NCBI GenBank assembly: GCA_946402275.1
Contig: CAMIVY010000015.1
Location: 1-64,000 of the forward strand
DNA from: an uncultured Prevotella sp.
GTDB lineage: Bacteria; Bacteroidota; Bacteroidia; Bacteroidales; Bacteroidaceae
Direction: 5' to 3'
Length of the DNA: 64,000 bases
Shown here in pieces: positions 52,655 to 61,654 of the stretch. Made by a program: the position numbers and the translations under genes. The notes below the pieces were generated by a model. It saw nothing but the letters and a program-made list of their open reading frames with translations, did no database searches and was not told the origin of the DNA. Each line of letters begins with the position of its first letter. Within the stretch, counting starts at the first letter, position 1.

Positions 52655-54097
52655 ATGTTGAAACCGTTAAACAAAAATTTCGCTCCTAAGAGCGTGATGC
52701 CTGAAAAGGTCATTCAGTTTGGTGAGGGTAACTTCCTCCGTGCATTCGTTGATTGGATCATCTGGAACATGGACCAGAAGACCAACTTCAATGGTAGTGT
52801 TGTTGTCGTACAGCCTATCGACAAGGGTATGGTAGAATGGCTGAATGGTCAGGACTGCCTGTACCACGTAAACCTACAGGGTCGTGAGAACGGAAAACCC
52901 GTGAACACCCTGGAGCGTATCGACGTCATCAGCCGTGCACTGAACCCCTACTCTCAGAACGATGCTTTCATGGCTTTGGCCGATCAGCCTGAGATCCGTT
53001 TTGTTATTTCTAACACTACTGAGGCCGGTATCGCCTTCGATCCTAGCTGTAAGCTGGAGGATAAGCCCGCTTCAAGCTACCCCGGTAAATTGGTTCAGCT
53101 GCTGTATCGTCGTTTCCAGACCTTCAACGGTGATCCTACAAAGGGATTGATTATCTTCCCCTGTGAGCTCATTTTCCTGAATGGCCATGTGCTGAAAGAT
53201 TGCATCAACAAGTATATTGAATTGTGGCAGTTGCCTGCAGACTTCAAGAAGTGGTTCGACGAGTGCTGCGGTGTTTATGCTACGCTGGTTGACCGTATCG
53301 TACCTGGATTCCCCCGCAAGGAGATTGCCCAGATTCAGGAGAAGGTGGGCTATCGCGACAACTTGGTTGTACAGGCAGAAAACTTCCACCTGTGGGTTAT
53401 TGAGGCTCCCAAGGAAGTTGCCAACGAGTTCCCTGCAGACAAAGCTGGACTGCACGTGCTGTTCGTTCCATCAGAGGAGCCCTACCACAAGCGTAAAGTT
53501 ACCTTGTTGAATGGTCCGCACACCGTACTGAGCCCTGTTGCCTTCCTAAGCGGTGTTAACATTGTTCGTGATGCTTGCAATCACGAAGTTATCTCAAAGT
53601 ATATCCACAAGGTACAGTTCGACGAACTCATGCAAACCCTCGATCTGCCGATGGAAGAGCTGGAGAAGTTTGCCGGCGACGTGCTGGAGCGCTTCGACAA
53701 TCCATTCGTAGATCATCAGGTTACCAGCATTATGCTTAACTCATTCCCCAAGTTTCAGGCTCGCGACCTGCCCGGCGTGAAGACTTATCTAGAGCGCAAG
53801 GGCGAGCTGCCTAAGGGTCTGGTATTCGGTTTGGCTGCCATCATTACCTATTATAAGGGCGGTAAGCGTGCCGATGGCGTGGAGATTGTACCCAACGACG
53901 ACCAGAAGATTATGGACTTACTGAAGGACCTTTGGGCTACCGGCGACACTCAGAAGGTTGCTGATGGCGTATTGAGTGCTGAGTTCATCTGGCAGGAGGA
54001 CTTGAACAAGATTCAGGGCCTAAACACGATGGTTAAACAGTTCCTCGACCTGATTCAGGACAAGGGCATGCTGGAAGCTGTCAAGACAATTCTGTAA
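52655..54097 (+). CDS. uxaB: Tagaturonate reductase (altronate oxidoreductase)
   Basis: A 480-aa polyol-specific long-chain dehydrogenase. The nucleotide-binding start VIQFGEGNFLRAFVDW is at about residues 18-33. VISNTTEAGIAFD follows near 130. The catalytic Lys/Asn region is in TLLNGPHTVLSPVAFLSG near 290-307. It interconverts D-tagaturonate and D-altronate in galacturonate use. It has its own promoter and terminator and is the only uronate-pathway gene recognised in the window. It could also accept tagaturonate made from L-galactonate by the 42-45 kb operon. Confidence 0.9.
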   Translation: MLKPLNKNFAPKSVMPEKVIQFGEGNFLRAFVDWIIWNMDQKTNFNGSVVVVQPIDKGMVEWLNGQDCLYHVNLQGRENGKPVNTLERIDVISRALNPYSQNDAFMALADQPEIRFVISNTTEAGIAFDPSCKLEDKPASSYPGKLVQLLYRRFQTFNGDPTKGLIIFPCELIFLNGHVLKDCINKYIELWQLPADFKKWFDECCGVYATLVDRIVPGFPRKEIAQIQEKVGYRDNLVVQAENFHLWVIEAPKEVANEFPADKAGLHVLFVPSEEPYHKRKVTLLNGPHTVLSPVAFLSGVNIVRDACNHEVISKYIHKVQFDELMQTLDLPMEELEKFAGDVLERFDNPFVDHQVTSIMLNSFPKFQARDLPGVKTYLERKGELPKGLVFGLAAIITYYKGGKRADGVEIVPNDDQKIMDLLKDLWATGDTQKVADGVLSAEFIWQEDLNKIQGLNTMVKQFLDLIQDKGMLEAVKTIL

Positions 54098-54122
54098 TCT
54101 ACCATCTTACGAATACTATTTG

Positions 54123-54152
54123 CGGAGAGCACCACACGTGCTCTCCGTTTTT
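54123..54152 (+). terminator. Rho-independent terminator of uxaB
   Basis: CGGAGAGCAC and GTGCTCTCCG form a 10-bp stem, followed by TTTTT. Confidence 0.93.
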
Positions 54153-54232
54153 GGTAATGTATCTTTTACTTCTTTTTTCGTTACTTATTATATAATTATT
54201 GTGAAAAACAACAATTATATGGATTTTTTTTG

Positions 54233-54240
54233 TAAATTTG
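54233..54240 (+). promoter_or_regulatory. -7 box (TAAATTTG) of the transketolase-rpiB unit
   Basis: An exact TAnnTTTG match, 60 nt before the ATG at 54301. Confidence 0.5.
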
Positions 54241-54300
54241 CAAAACATTTTGAACTTGAACTATCAAATATCTAACAAATACATTATTAATTATTTAGTT

Positions 54301-56316
54301 ATGAAGAACGACAACAAAATCATGAATCGTGCAGCGGACAACATCCGTATCCTCGCTGCTTCGATGGTTGAGAAAGCTAAGTCTGGTCACCCAGGCGGTG
54401 CAATGGGTGGTGCTGATTTCATTAACACCCTTTACAGTGAATTCCTTGTTTACGACCCAGAGAATCCCGCTTGGGAAGGTCGTGACCGTTTCTTCCTCGA
54501 CCCTGGTCACATGGCTCCCATGCTCTACAGCCAACTTGCCTTGATTGGCAAGTTCACCCTGGAAGATTTGAAGAACTTACGTCAGTGGGGCTCTGTTACT
54601 CCCGGTCACCCTGAGCGCGAGATTGCCCGTGGCATTGAGAACACGTCTGGTCCTCTGGGACAGGGACACTGCTTCGCCGTAGGTGCCGCTATTGCCGCCA
54701 AATTCCTGAAGGCTCGTCTGGGCAACGTGATGAACCAGACCATCTATGCATACATCTCTGACGGTGGTGTGCAGGAGGAAATTTCTCAGGGTGCAGGCCG
54801 TATTGCTGGTAACCTTGGACTTGACAACCTCATCATGTTCTACGATGCTAACGACATCCAGCTCTCTACCAAGACTGAGGTGGTAACCTGCGAGGACACC
54901 GCTAAAAAATACGAAGCATGGGGCTGGTTCGTACAGAAGATTGACGGAAACGACGTTGATCAGATCCGCGAGGCCATCAAGAAGGCTCAGGCAGAAAAAG
55001 AGCGTCCAAGTTTGATTATCGGTCATTGCGTAATGGGTAAGGGTGCCCGTAAGGCCGACAACACATCATACGAGAGCAACTGCGCTACTCATGGTGCTCC
55101 TCTCGGTGGTGATGCTTACATCAACACCATGAAGAACCTCGGTGCCGATCCTGAGAATCCATTCCAAATCTTCCCCGAAGTTCAGGAGTTGTATGCTAAG
55201 CGTGCTGAGGAACTGAAGAAAATTGTTGCTGAGCGCTATGCTGAGAAGGCAGAGTGGGCAAAAGGCCATCCCGTACAGGCCAAGCAGTTGGAGGAGTGGT
55301 TCAGCGGTAAGGCTCCTGAGATTGACTGGAGTAAGGTAGAACAGAAGGCCGGCTCTGCTACACGTAGCGCATCAGCTGCCGTTTTGGGTCAGCTTGCTGA
55401 GCAGGTTCCCAACATGATTTGTGCTTCTGCCGACCTCTCTAACTCTGATAATACTAATGGCTTCCTGAAGAAGACACACGACTTGGTTCGCGGCGACTTC
55501 AGCGGTGCTTTCTTCCAGGCTGGAGTAGCCGAGCTTACGATGGCATGCTGCTGCATAGGTATGGCTCTGCACGGTGGTGTTATCCCCGCATGCGGTACTT
55601 TCTTCGTATTCTCTGACTACATGAAACCTGCCGTTCGTATGGCGGCCCTGATGGAACTGCCCGTGAAGTTCATATGGACTCACGATGCCTTCCGCGTTGG
55701 CGAGGATGGTCCTACCCACGAGCCTGTAGAGCAGGAGGCTCAGATTCGTCTAATGGAGAAATTGAAGAACCATCACGGCAAAAACTCTGTTCTCGTTGTT
55801 CGTCCTGCAGATGCTGAGGAAACCACAGTTTGCTGGCGCATGGCAATGGAGAACACCGATACACCTACCGCACTTATCTTCTCTCGTCAGAATATTGAGA
55901 TGTTGCCCGAAGGCAACGACTACAACCAGGCCACCAAGGGTGCTTATGTTGTAGCTGGCTCAGATGAGAACTACGATGTTATCTTGCTGGCTTCCGGTTC
56001 AGAGGTTTCAACCCTCGAAGCTGGTGCCAAGTTGCTCCGTGAAGACGGCGTGAAGGTTCGAATCGTGAGCGTTCCTTCAGAAGGATTGTTCCGCAGCCAA
56101 AGCAAGGAGTATCAGCAGAGCGTACTGCCCTGTGGCAAGAAGAAGTTCGGTTTGACCGCTGGTCTGCCCGTAAACCTCGAGGGTCTGGTTGGTGCTGATG
56201 GTACAGTATGGGGCTTGGAGAGCTTTGGTTTCTCTGCTCCTTACAAAGTGCTCGACGAGAAACTGGGCTTCACCGGCCAAAATGTTTACGAACAGGTGAA
56301 GAAGTTACTTGCATAA
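54301..56316 (+). CDS. tkt: Transketolase
   Basis: A 671-aa thiamine diphosphate enzyme of the pentose phosphate pathway. The N-terminal domain has KSGHPGGAMGGADF and GPLGQGHCFAVGAAIAAKF. The TPP-metal motif is seen as SDGGVQEEISQ ending in the YDAND line. The central Pyr domain (from about 365) contains SADLSNSDNTNGF and FIWTHDAFRVGEDGPTHEPVEQ. The first Gly of the usual GDG is Ser here, while the metal-binding Asp is kept. An in-frame ATG at 54322 is an alternative start. It precedes rpiB by 33 bp. Confidence 0.96.
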   Translation: MKNDNKIMNRAADNIRILAASMVEKAKSGHPGGAMGGADFINTLYSEFLVYDPENPAWEGRDRFFLDPGHMAPMLYSQLALIGKFTLEDLKNLRQWGSVTPGHPEREIARGIENTSGPLGQGHCFAVGAAIAAKFLKARLGNVMNQTIYAYISDGGVQEEISQGAGRIAGNLGLDNLIMFYDANDIQLSTKTEVVTCEDTAKKYEAWGWFVQKIDGNDVDQIREAIKKAQAEKERPSLIIGHCVMGKGARKADNTSYESNCATHGAPLGGDAYINTMKNLGADPENPFQIFPEVQELYAKRAEELKKIVAERYAEKAEWAKGHPVQAKQLEEWFSGKAPEIDWSKVEQKAGSATRSASAAVLGQLAEQVPNMICASADLSNSDNTNGFLKKTHDLVRGDFSGAFFQAGVAELTMACCCIGMALHGGVIPACGTFFVFSDYMKPAVRMAALMELPVKFIWTHDAFRVGEDGPTHEPVEQEAQIRLMEKLKNHHGKNSVLVVRPADAEETTVCWRMAMENTDTPTALIFSRQNIEMLPEGNDYNQATKGAYVVAGSDENYDVILLASGSEVSTLEAGAKLLREDGVKVRIVSVPSEGLFRSQSKEYQQSVLPCGKKKFGLTAGLPVNLEGLVGADGTVWGLESFGFSAPYKVLDEKLGFTGQNVYEQVKKLLA

Positions 56317-56349
56317 TTTTGTGTTTAATCTTTAAGATTTATATTAAAC

Positions 56350-56790
56350 ATGGATATTAAGACAGTTGGTGTAGCCTGTGATCACGCAGGCTACCCATTA
56401 AAGAAGTTCGTTCTCCAGTATCTGGAGGAGAAAGGTTATCCGTATAAGGACTATGGCACATGGAGTGATGCCTCAGTAGATTATCCTGACTTTGGACATG
56501 CACTGGCCGAAGGTATCGAGAGTGGCGAGGTATATCCAGGCATTGCTATCTGTGGCAGCGGCGAGGGAATCGCCATCACGCTGAATAAGCACCAGCAGGT
56601 ACGCGCAGGCTTATGCTGGATTCCAGAGATTGCACATCTTATCCGTCAGCACAACGATGCCAATGTCCTTGTGATGCCTGGTCGGTTCATCGACAACAAC
56701 ATGGCACGTAAGATTATGGATGAGTTCTTTACTGCCACTTTCGAAGGTGGACGCCACCAAAAACGTGTTGACAAGATTGCGATTAAATAA
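56350..56790 (+). CDS. rpiB: Ribose-5-phosphate isomerase B
   Basis: A 146-aa RpiB/LacAB-family isomerase converting ribulose-5-phosphate and ribose-5-phosphate. It has VACDHAGYPLKKFVLQYLEE (substrate loop) and ICGSGEGIAITLNKHQQVRA (catalytic region). The family's usual CGTGIG Cys-Gly start is kept as CGSGEG. It is cotranscribed with transketolase, which fits one pathway. Confidence 0.94.
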   Translation: MDIKTVGVACDHAGYPLKKFVLQYLEEKGYPYKDYGTWSDASVDYPDFGHALAEGIESGEVYPGIAICGSGEGIAITLNKHQQVRAGLCWIPEIAHLIRQHNDANVLVMPGRFIDNNMARKIMDEFFTATFEGGRHQKRVDKIAIK

Positions 56791-56807
56791 CTTTAATAGG
56801 GTTATTT
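56785..56807 (+). terminator. Weak hairpin at the rpiB end
   Basis: AAATAAC and GTTATTT form a 7-bp stem overlapping the stop codon, followed by an A/T-rich but not T-rich tail. Confidence 0.3.
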
Positions 56808-56853
56808 ATAAAAATAATTGGGGTGTAAGGACTTGCATCTCAATTATTTTTTT

Positions 56854-56861
56854 TACCTTTG
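56854..56861 (+). promoter_or_regulatory. -7 box (TACCTTTG) of the LolA-like gene
   Basis: It lies 9 nt before the ATG at 56871, so a nearly leaderless mRNA is predicted. Confidence 0.6.
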
Positions 56862-56870
56862 CACCCCGTT

Positions 56871-57491
56871 ATGAAAAAGATTATATTTTTATTGATCCTG
56901 CTTGGAAGTGTGATCGGTATTCAGGCACAAGAACACGAGACCCCCAATGCTCAGCAAGCTCGTCGTATGTTCATGGATATATATAATAAGGTTTATGGCG
57001 ATGAAGGTGCCACCCTGCATTATAAAGTGAACATTATCGGACTCTACAAGACTGAGGGTACGATTTGGATGAAGCAGAAGAAGAGCAAGTTTATCGACGA
57101 GAAATACATTGCATGGAACGACGATGTAACCTTCCACCGACTGGAACGCAAGAAAAAGCGCATTGTCATCTACGATGCCCATTCTGAGGAGCGCGACAAA
57201 TATGCCGCAAAGTTCAAGTTCATACCGGACAACTACACCTATAGCATCAAGGATGAAAAAAACAAAGGCATCGCCATCACACTCAAGGCAAAGAAGGGTG
57301 TAAAGGGCATCAAGGAGGCCCGCGTTATGCTGGACCGTCAGACACACGCTCCTACCAGTATCCGCATCAAGGTCGGCATCTTCCACACCACTATTAAGAT
57401 CAGCAACTTCAAGGTGGGAGATATCAGTGACGATCTGTTCAAATTTCCCAAGGATCAATACAAAAATTACGAATACGAAGATAAAAGATAA
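56871..57491 (+). CDS. LolA-like periplasmic protein
   Basis: A 206-aa secreted protein. The signal peptide is MKKIIFLLILLGSVIGIQAQ. The body has the half-barrel look of LolA-related proteins: paired strands such as KVNIIGLYKTEGTIWMKQKK and RIVIYDAHSEERDKY, ending ISNFKVGDISDDLFKFP, which resembles the LolA-family tail. It may bind lipids or lipoproteins in the periplasm. Its stop overlaps the start of the phosphatase gene by one base (TAATG). An upstream ATG at 56859 lies within the promoter spacing and is rejected. Confidence 0.78.
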   Translation: MKKIIFLLILLGSVIGIQAQEHETPNAQQARRMFMDIYNKVYGDEGATLHYKVNIIGLYKTEGTIWMKQKKSKFIDEKYIAWNDDVTFHRLERKKKRIVIYDAHSEERDKYAAKFKFIPDNYTYSIKDEKNKGIAITLKAKKGVKGIKEARVMLDRQTHAPTSIRIKVGIFHTTIKISNFKVGDISDDLFKFPKDQYKNYEYEDKR

Positions 57492-58276
57492 TGAGGAAAT
57501 ATGCATTATTCTTTGATATTGACGGCACACTGGTGAGTTTCAAGACCCATCAGATACCGCCATCAACTATCTTCGCTCTCACGCAGGCCAAAGCCAATGG
57601 TCATCAAGTGTTTATCGCTACAGGTCGTCCTCCATTGATTATCACTAACCTGGGAGCCATCGAGCACCTGATAGACGGCTATATCACCATCAATGGAGCA
57701 CTTTGTTTTATCAATAACAAAGTTATCAGTTGTAAGGACATTTCCCATGATGCAGCCCTTTTCGCTGTTAACGATGCTCAAGAAAAAAACTACGGATTAA
57801 TCGTTGTTGGCGAAAAAGATGTTGCCGTAATAGACCCACATGGTGAGGTTGACCGCATATTCCGTCAGGAAATCGCTGTGGAGAATCTTGAGAAGGCCAA
57901 ACCCATAGAAGAAGTCCTCAAACAACGCATTCTTCAACTCACGCCATTCTTCTCTGTCGAATACGAACACGAGTTCATGGCCCACATTCCCTGTTGTACC
58001 TCTGGTCGTTGGCATCCGGCCTTCACCGATGTCACCGCCATAGGTGCAGACAAAGGTGAAGGCATATTGACAATGGCACGGAACCTGAACTTAAATCCAG
58101 AATATACAATAGCTTTTGGCGATGGAGGCAACGACACTTCCATGATTAAGACCGCAGGCATCGGTGTGGCTATGGGTAATGCACTTGACATGCTCAAGCA
58201 AGATGCCGACTACACCACCTCCTCCGTTGACGAAGACGGCATTCTGAACGCACTCAGACATTTCAATTTAATTTAA
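57491..58276 (+). CDS. HAD-superfamily (Cof type) sugar phosphatase
   Basis: A 261-aa hydrolase. Motif I, FFDIDGTLVSF, holds the nucleophile Asp and the acid Asp. Motif II appears at VFIATGRPP. The conserved Lys is in IGADKGEGILTMA. Motifs III/IV are in AFGDGGNDTSMIKTAGIGVAMGNA. The IIB cap lies between about residues 85 and 185. Cof-type enzymes dephosphorylate various sugar phosphates; the substrate is not predictable. It is coupled to the LolA-like gene. Confidence 0.93.
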   Translation: MRKYALFFDIDGTLVSFKTHQIPPSTIFALTQAKANGHQVFIATGRPPLIITNLGAIEHLIDGYITINGALCFINNKVISCKDISHDAALFAVNDAQEKNYGLIVVGEKDVAVIDPHGEVDRIFRQEIAVENLEKAKPIEEVLKQRILQLTPFFSVEYEHEFMAHIPCCTSGRWHPAFTDVTAIGADKGEGILTMARNLNLNPEYTIAFGDGGNDTSMIKTAGIGVAMGNALDMLKQDADYTTSSVDEDGILNALRHFNLI

Positions 58277-58785
58277 CCATCTATATTCGGAAAGCAACGC
58301 AGAAATTCGCTTTCGAAGTTGGGGGTTAGTACACCCTGCCCTATGGCTTCACGAATCTCTTGCATCGTCCAGAAACGACCGCCATCTAATTCATCGGTAG
58401 AAGGTGAGATGGGACCATCGTAGGTCGTTCGGTTCACATACACTAGTTCACGTTCACGCTGACTCTCGAAAATATATTTGTCGATGAATTCCGGGATAAA
58501 GTCCGTTATGCCCAGTTCCTCACGAACCTCCCGTCGAAGAGCCTCTTCGGGAGTCTCACCATAGTCAATATGACCACCTACTGCCGTGTCCCACTTACCT
58601 GGTTGTATATCTTTCCACTCGGGCCTCCGTTGCAGGTAGATGTCTCCTTGTGTATTAAACACATGCAAGTGAACCACAGGATGAAGCAGTTTTGAACCGC
58701 TATGGCACTCGCCCCGAGTCGCCTTTCCCACTACCCTGCCTTCGTCATCGACAAGAGGGAATATTTCTAGTTGATTGTCTGTCAT
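58273..58785 (-). CDS. Nudix hydrolase
   Basis: A 170-aa protein with a full Nudix box GGHIDYGETPEEALRREVREELGI in part (G-x5-E-x7-RE-x2-EE-x-G), near residues 70-93. The layout, with LFPLVDDEGRVVGKATRGECH at the start and a VHLHVFNTQGDIYLQRR strand, resembles the IPP-isomerase-like/YfcD subgroup. The substrate is unknown. The -7 box TAATTTTG lies at 58801-58808. Its end overlaps the end of the phosphatase gene by 4 bp. Confidence 0.92.
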   Translation of the reverse strand: MTDNQLEIFPLVDDEGRVVGKATRGECHSGSKLLHPVVHLHVFNTQGDIYLQRRPEWKDIQPGKWDTAVGGHIDYGETPEEALRREVREELGITDFIPEFIDKYIFESQRERELVYVNRTTYDGPISPSTDELDGGRFWTMQEIREAIGQGVLTPNFESEFLRCFPNIDG

Positions 58786-58800
58786 CTCCTATTTTTTCTG

Positions 58801-58808
58801 CAAAATTA
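58801..58808 (-). promoter_or_regulatory. -7 box (TAATTTTG) of the Nudix gene
   Basis: An exact TAnnTTTG match, 15 nt upstream of the ATG at 58785. Confidence 0.5.
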
Positions 58809-58899
58809 CAAAATATCTTCATCATTATACCGATTTATGCGAGCAAAATTGAAAATGACAAATAACATATCATCAAAAAAATCAATCCATAGCAGCTAG

Positions 58900-59886
58900 T
58901 CAGTCCATTGGATAATGGACACCCCATTTGGCACGTAGGTCGTCCATCAGTTGCATGATGTAGAGCGTTTCCTGATGAGGCATCTCGCGTGGTTCCAGCT
59001 GGCCGTCTATCAAGGCTTGACGGCAGGCTGCAAACTGGTACTCATAGCCTGTGATTTGCTGGGGCACACGGATCTCCTCTACAAAGATGCGGTCGCGCTT
59101 ATTGATGGTGACGCGCTGCGGATTGTTGATGTTGTCGATGATGATGTTGCCCTCCGGTCCGGCTATCACACCGATATTATCACCCACACAGGCGGCACTG
59201 GACTGTACGTTGGCCAGCAGGCCGTCCTCCAGAATCAGGGTGATGGCATTGGTCAAGTCCATGCCCGTATCGGTCTTGACCGAGTGGCCGTCGATACTTT
59301 TGATAGGAGCATCAGCGAACATACGCACAAAGTTCAGGGCATAGACACCCAGATCGAGCAAGGCACCGCCACAAAGGTCGGGACGGAAGATGCGCTCCTT
59401 GCGCCCCATCGAATAGCCCAGCGTTGCAGTAATCAGTCGGGGCTGACCGATGCGGCCGTCGGCTATCAACTGACGGACGATGCTGACTACGGGCTGATAG
59501 CGTGTCCAGATGGCTTCAGCAATGAACACCTTGCGCTCGTGGGCCAGGGTGATGATCTCCTGTGCTTGTCGCAAATTGGCCATGAAGGCTTTCTCCACCA
59601 GACAGGGCTTACCAGCGAGGAGTGCCTCACGGGTGACGTCGTAGTGATGAGAGTGCGGCGTAGCTACATAGATGAGGTCCACATCGGGGTCAGCTATCAG
59701 CTCGGCATAGGAGCCGTATGCTTTGGGAATGTTCCACTTCTGGGCAAACGCCTCAGCTTTCTCCAACGAGCGCGAGCCGATGGCATAAGCGTCACAATCG
59801 ATTATATCTTTCAGGGTGATGACAGCCTTCTCGGCTATCCAGCCTGCACCAATGATGCCGACGCGCATAGTTCCATTTTTATCCAT
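58900..59886 (-). CDS. Gfo/Idh/MocA-family NAD(P)-dependent oxidoreductase
   Basis: A 328-aa enzyme. The Rossmann fold begins VGIIGAGWIAEKAVITLK (about 9-26). The catalytic-region motif is CLVEKAFMANLRQA (about 94-107), where the Lys of the EKP-like motif is kept and Pro is replaced by Ala. The C-terminal beta-sheet domain contains GGALLDLGVYALNFVRMF. Family members act on sugars, inositols and trans-dihydrodiols; the substrate is unknown. It follows the SDR gene by 7 bp on the same strand. Confidence 0.9.
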   Translation of the reverse strand: MDKNGTMRVGIIGAGWIAEKAVITLKDIIDCDAYAIGSRSLEKAEAFAQKWNIPKAYGSYAELIADPDVDLIYVATPHSHHYDVTREALLAGKPCLVEKAFMANLRQAQEIITLAHERKVFIAEAIWTRYQPVVSIVRQLIADGRIGQPRLITATLGYSMGRKERIFRPDLCGGALLDLGVYALNFVRMFADAPIKSIDGHSVKTDTGMDLTNAITLILEDGLLANVQSSAACVGDNIGVIAGPEGNIIIDNINNPQRVTINKRDRIFVEEIRVPQQITGYEYQFAACRQALIDGQLEPREMPHQETLYIMQLMDDLRAKWGVHYPMD

Positions 59887-59893
59887 AAATCGA

Positions 59894-60916
59894 TTAGAAT
59901 TTGAATTTGTGTTTGGCTTCTTCCTGTGCTTCTATAACGCGGTCACACCACGCGTCGAAGTCGGGCTCTTCTATCTGTAGCTCCGGATGACTGAGCATGT
60001 AAGCAACACTGCTACGCACACCCTCATGGAAACACATGGTGGCTTGGAATCCGGGAACGGCACGCTTCAATTTGGCACAATCGAAAACCACGGTCAACGA
60101 CTTATCTCCCAACAGGTTACCCTCATAATCCCACTCCTTCGGTGCTACGGCAGCCAAGAAGTCGGAAGCCACATAATAGAACCGAGGCGTTACGTTCAGC
60201 GCCTTGGCTATACACTCGTAGATCTGCGTCCACGTCAGTTGTTCGTCGCTCATAATCTGAAACGCCTCACCGATAGCTTTGGGATTGCCCAGCAAGCCGA
60301 TAAAACCACGGGCAAAGTCCTCGTTCCACGTCAGCGTCCACAACGAGGTGCCGTCGCCCTGAATGATGACAGGTTTGCCGTCCATCATACGCTTCAACAC
60401 CTGCCAACTGCCCTTGGGACCATGTACGCTGGTGGGCACGCCACGCTCGCAATAGGTGTGACTGGGACGGACAATGGTGATAGGAAATCCGTTGTCGCGA
60501 TATTCTTTCATCAACAGTTCCTCGCAAGCTATCTTGTTGCGCGAGTACTGCCAATGCGGGTTGGCAAGTGTGGTGCCTTCGGTTATCACGTGGTTAGCGG
60601 CAGGTTTGTTGTAGGCCGAAGCCGACGAGATATAGACATACTGACGGGTGCGACCACGGAAGAGACGGATGTCACGCTCCACCTGGGCGGGCACGAAGCC
60701 GATAAATTCACAAACAGCATCGAACATCTCGCCTTCGATGCTGGCAAGTACAGTAGCCTCGTCGTCAATGTCACAGATGACCTGATGAACGTTGGCAGGC
60801 ACCTCGTTCTTGCGCGTACCACGGTTTAGCAGCCAAAGGTCATGACCCGCTGCCGCCAGTTGACGGGTAATGGCACTACTGATGGTGCCCGTTCCACCAA
60901 TTAACAGTATTTTCAT
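59894..60916 (-). CDS. NAD-dependent epimerase/dehydratase (extended SDR)
   Basis: A 340-aa protein. The nucleotide-binding GGTGTISSAITRQLAAAGHD lies at about residues 7-26, and the YxxxK catalytic pair is seen as YSRNK near 124-128. SSASAYN precedes it. The substrate part (about 190-330) is less conserved. It may act on a sugar or sugar nucleotide. It forms a two-gene unit with the Gfo/Idh/MocA gene, perhaps for one sugar conversion. Confidence 0.88.
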   Translation of the reverse strand: MKILLIGGTGTISSAITRQLAAAGHDLWLLNRGTRKNEVPANVHQVICDIDDEATVLASIEGEMFDAVCEFIGFVPAQVERDIRLFRGRTRQYVYISSASAYNKPAANHVITEGTTLANPHWQYSRNKIACEELLMKEYRDNGFPITIVRPSHTYCERGVPTSVHGPKGSWQVLKRMMDGKPVIIQGDGTSLWTLTWNEDFARGFIGLLGNPKAIGEAFQIMSDEQLTWTQIYECIAKALNVTPRFYYVASDFLAAVAPKEWDYEGNLLGDKSLTVVFDCAKLKRAVPGFQATMCFHEGVRSSVAYMLSHPELQIEEPDFDAWCDRVIEAQEEAKHKFKF

Positions 60917-60931
60917 AGTCGTAATAGGAAT

Positions 60932-61318
60932 TTATTTATTATTGACAATATTCTTAAATGACGAACCAAAGATAACATACTGCGTATTGCCCGCAATGGT
61001 ACCCTCGTTCTGACCCCACAGGAAGGGCCAGTCGTCAAAATTCTCGAAGTGGTCGGGCTTGCGGAACAAGAGACCAGGAGCCACATTGCCAGGTATAGCA
61101 GAGAAGTCAGCACGGTTGTTGCCATAGAATACCTGCTTGGGACGGGCGGCACCCACCACAGCCACGAACGAGTAGTTATGGTAGGGATGACAGCCATAGA
61201 GCCAATTGGCAACGCGATACACCTCGTCCTTACTGATGATGTCAGGATAATAGAGGTGGGCATAGTTCACGCAGATGCCGAAGTTGAGCACCAGGTTCAC
61301 ACCGGCCCAACCAATGAC
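60932..61318 (-). pseudogene. C-terminal remnant of a GH9 glycoside hydrolase
   Basis: About 125 codons read from GWAGVNLVLNFGICVN to GSSFKNIVNNK and a stop at 60932. The stretch WLYGCHPYHNYSFVAVVGAA, the SAIPGNVAPG line and DDWPFLWGQNEGTIAGNTQY match the carboxy-terminal catalytic part of Bacteroidota GH9 enzymes, with a Glu in GQNE as candidate acid. The N-terminal ~450 residues are missing. The upstream side is replaced by an alcohol dehydrogenase fragment in another frame. Confidence 0.7.
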
Positions 61319-61542
61319 AGACGCGGGTTGGGTACTACGCCGCCCAGCGTAACATACTCTACTCCACCCTCACGAAGCAGCGTACATATTTTATCCAACA
61401 GACCAGACTTGACAGCACTCTTTCCACCATAGTGTACCAGCACCTTCGTACCACCATATTTCTTCACCAGACGAGCCACCTGCTCCTCAGACTGTTCACC
61501 AAATACCACCTCGGTAGGCGCATAATAATTAAAATCTTTCAT
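61300..61542 (-). pseudogene. N-terminal remnant of an iron-containing alcohol dehydrogenase
   Basis: From the ATG at 61542 the frame reads MKDFNYYAPTEVVFGEQSEE and continues through VLVHYGGKSAVKSGLLDKIC and GGVVPNPRLSLV. This is the start of a butanol-dehydrogenase-like (BDH) iron alcohol dehydrogenase, including the NADP-binding GGKSA. It ends in GPV and a stop after about 80 residues, where full-length members have about 385. The break joins the GH9 remnant. Confidence 0.78.
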
Positions 61543-61574
61543 ATTGTATAATTGATAATAATAAATGTTACTGA

Positions 61575-61582
61575 TAATTTTG
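61575..61582 (+). promoter_or_regulatory. -7 box (TAATTTTG), possible promoter of the beta-helix gene
   Basis: A TAnnTTTG match, 72 nt before the ATG at 61655. AGGTTTAACCT at 61604-61614 is a near-palindrome in the leader. Confidence 0.4.
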
Positions 61583-61654
61583 TTAGACGTCAGGCAGGGT
61601 GTAAGGTTTAACCTAAGTAGTGACAATTTGAAGATTGATGCGTCTTAGGAATAT

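Noticed and set aside
54301..56316. Transketolase SDG in place of GDG taken as loss of function
   Set aside because: The metal-binding Asp and later Asn-type position are kept, the protein is full length and otherwise well conserved, so inactivity is not supported.
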